A stretch of DNA of 64,000 nucleotides from Streptomyces xylophagus (GTDB lineage Bacteria > Actinomycetota > Actinomycetes > Streptomycetales > Streptomycetaceae): assembly GCF_000716435.1 (NCBI RefSeq), contig NZ_JNWO01000023.1:62001-126000 (forward strand), written 5' to 3'. Every line of letters begins with the position of its first letter. The first letter of the stretch is position 1. The translations under genes were made by a program, and so were the position numbers. The notes beneath the pieces are model-generated. The model was given only the letters and a program-made list of their open reading frames with translations. It was not told where the DNA came from and did no database searches. Shown in pieces: positions 63,695 through 64,000 of the stretch.

Positions 63695-64000
63695 ATGACG
63701 GCGAAGATCGCCTACGACGACATCGAGGTCGGCACCGAGCTGCCGGCCCAGACCTTCCCCGTGACGCGGGCCGCCCTCGTCCAGTACGCGGGTGCCTCCG
63801 GGGACTTCAACCCGATCCACTGGAACGAGAAGTTCGCCAAGGACGTCGGCCTCCCGGACGTCATCGCGCACGGCATGTTCACCATGGCCGAGGCGATCCG
63901 CGTCGTCACCGACTGGGCCGGCGACCCGGGCGCGGTCGTCGAGTACGGCGTCCGCTTCACCAAGCCCGTCGTCGTCCCGAACGACGACCAGGGCGCGACC
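63695..64000 (+). CDS. MaoC-like dehydratase, HadB-type, 5' part
   Basis: The first 102 codons are in the window; the gene runs past the right edge. ALVQYAGASGDFNPIHWNEKFAKDVGLPDVIAHGMFTMA holds the hydratase-2 motif with Asp and His catalytic residues. It likely forms a heterodimer with the preceding product. Confidence 0.92.
   Translation, partial: MTAKIAYDDIEVGTELPAQTFPVTRAALVQYAGASGDFNPIHWNEKFAKDVGLPDVIAHGMFTMAEAIRVVTDWAGDPGAVVEYGVRFTKPVVVPNDDQGAT

Overview
The window is high-GC actinobacterial chromosome, almost certainly Streptomyces. Codons are strongly GC3-biased, GTG and TTG starts are common, genes overlap at ATGA/GTGA junctions, and the gene set (Scr1/DUF397 pair, DUF6082, DUF6668, KorAB, an incomplete second nuo cluster, HtpX, YajQ, the tRNA-Thr/tRNA-Met/rpmG/MaoC block) is typical of the genus. 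From memory, the order from the polyprenyl synthase to rpmG resembles the core chromosome of S. coelicolor; no alignment was run. Nothing looks like a large recent island, and I saw no transposase, integrase or CRISPR array.

Layout. 1-6910: end of a RecQ helicase, an M56 peptidase, fumarylacetoacetase, and an uncharacterised ATP-grasp/flavoprotein pair. 6965-9896: an accessory patch with an FGE-fold protein lacking one sulfatase-FGE cysteine, two unknown genes, a small conserved protein and an Scr1-type regulator with DUF397. 10026-17756: a galactan-use locus (GH53, GH42, ABC sugar importer, LacI regulator). 17863-24944: HAD phosphatase, a c-di-AMP (ydaO-type) riboswitch ahead of a transglycosylase, an acyl-peptidase plus POT transporter, a polyprenyl diphosphate synthase and a lipoprotein. 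25258-35700: a LolA-like membrane protein with an ABC exporter, several redox and small regulatory genes, a divergent SDR/HxlR pair and a DUF6668/TPR pair.

35769-55697 is an energy and signalling block. It holds 2-oxoacid:ferredoxin oxidoreductase (KorAB), one response regulator with two paralogous histidine kinases, and then a divergent nuoABCHIJKLMN operon with no nuoD, E, F or G, followed by htpX and yccF. The nuo genes are tightly overlapped, yet NuoA, B, C, I and J carry low-complexity or tandem-repeat extensions; the tail of NuoC is about 370 residues long. A ferredoxin-producing enzyme next to a complex I that lacks the NADH module suggests a ferredoxin-fed or partner-sharing complex I.

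55707-64000 holds a barstar-like protein and an SMI1/KNR4 protein (immunity-type folds with no toxin in sight), GlsB and YajQ homologues, tRNA-Tyr, a PL7 alginate lyase, an SDR, an amidohydrolase, tRNA-Thr, tRNA-Met, L33 and two MaoC-type dehydratases, the last cut by the window end. A recurring oddity is in-frame short tandem repeats at protein ends and linkers (recQ, fah, TPR protein, nuoA/C/I/J, amidohydrolase).
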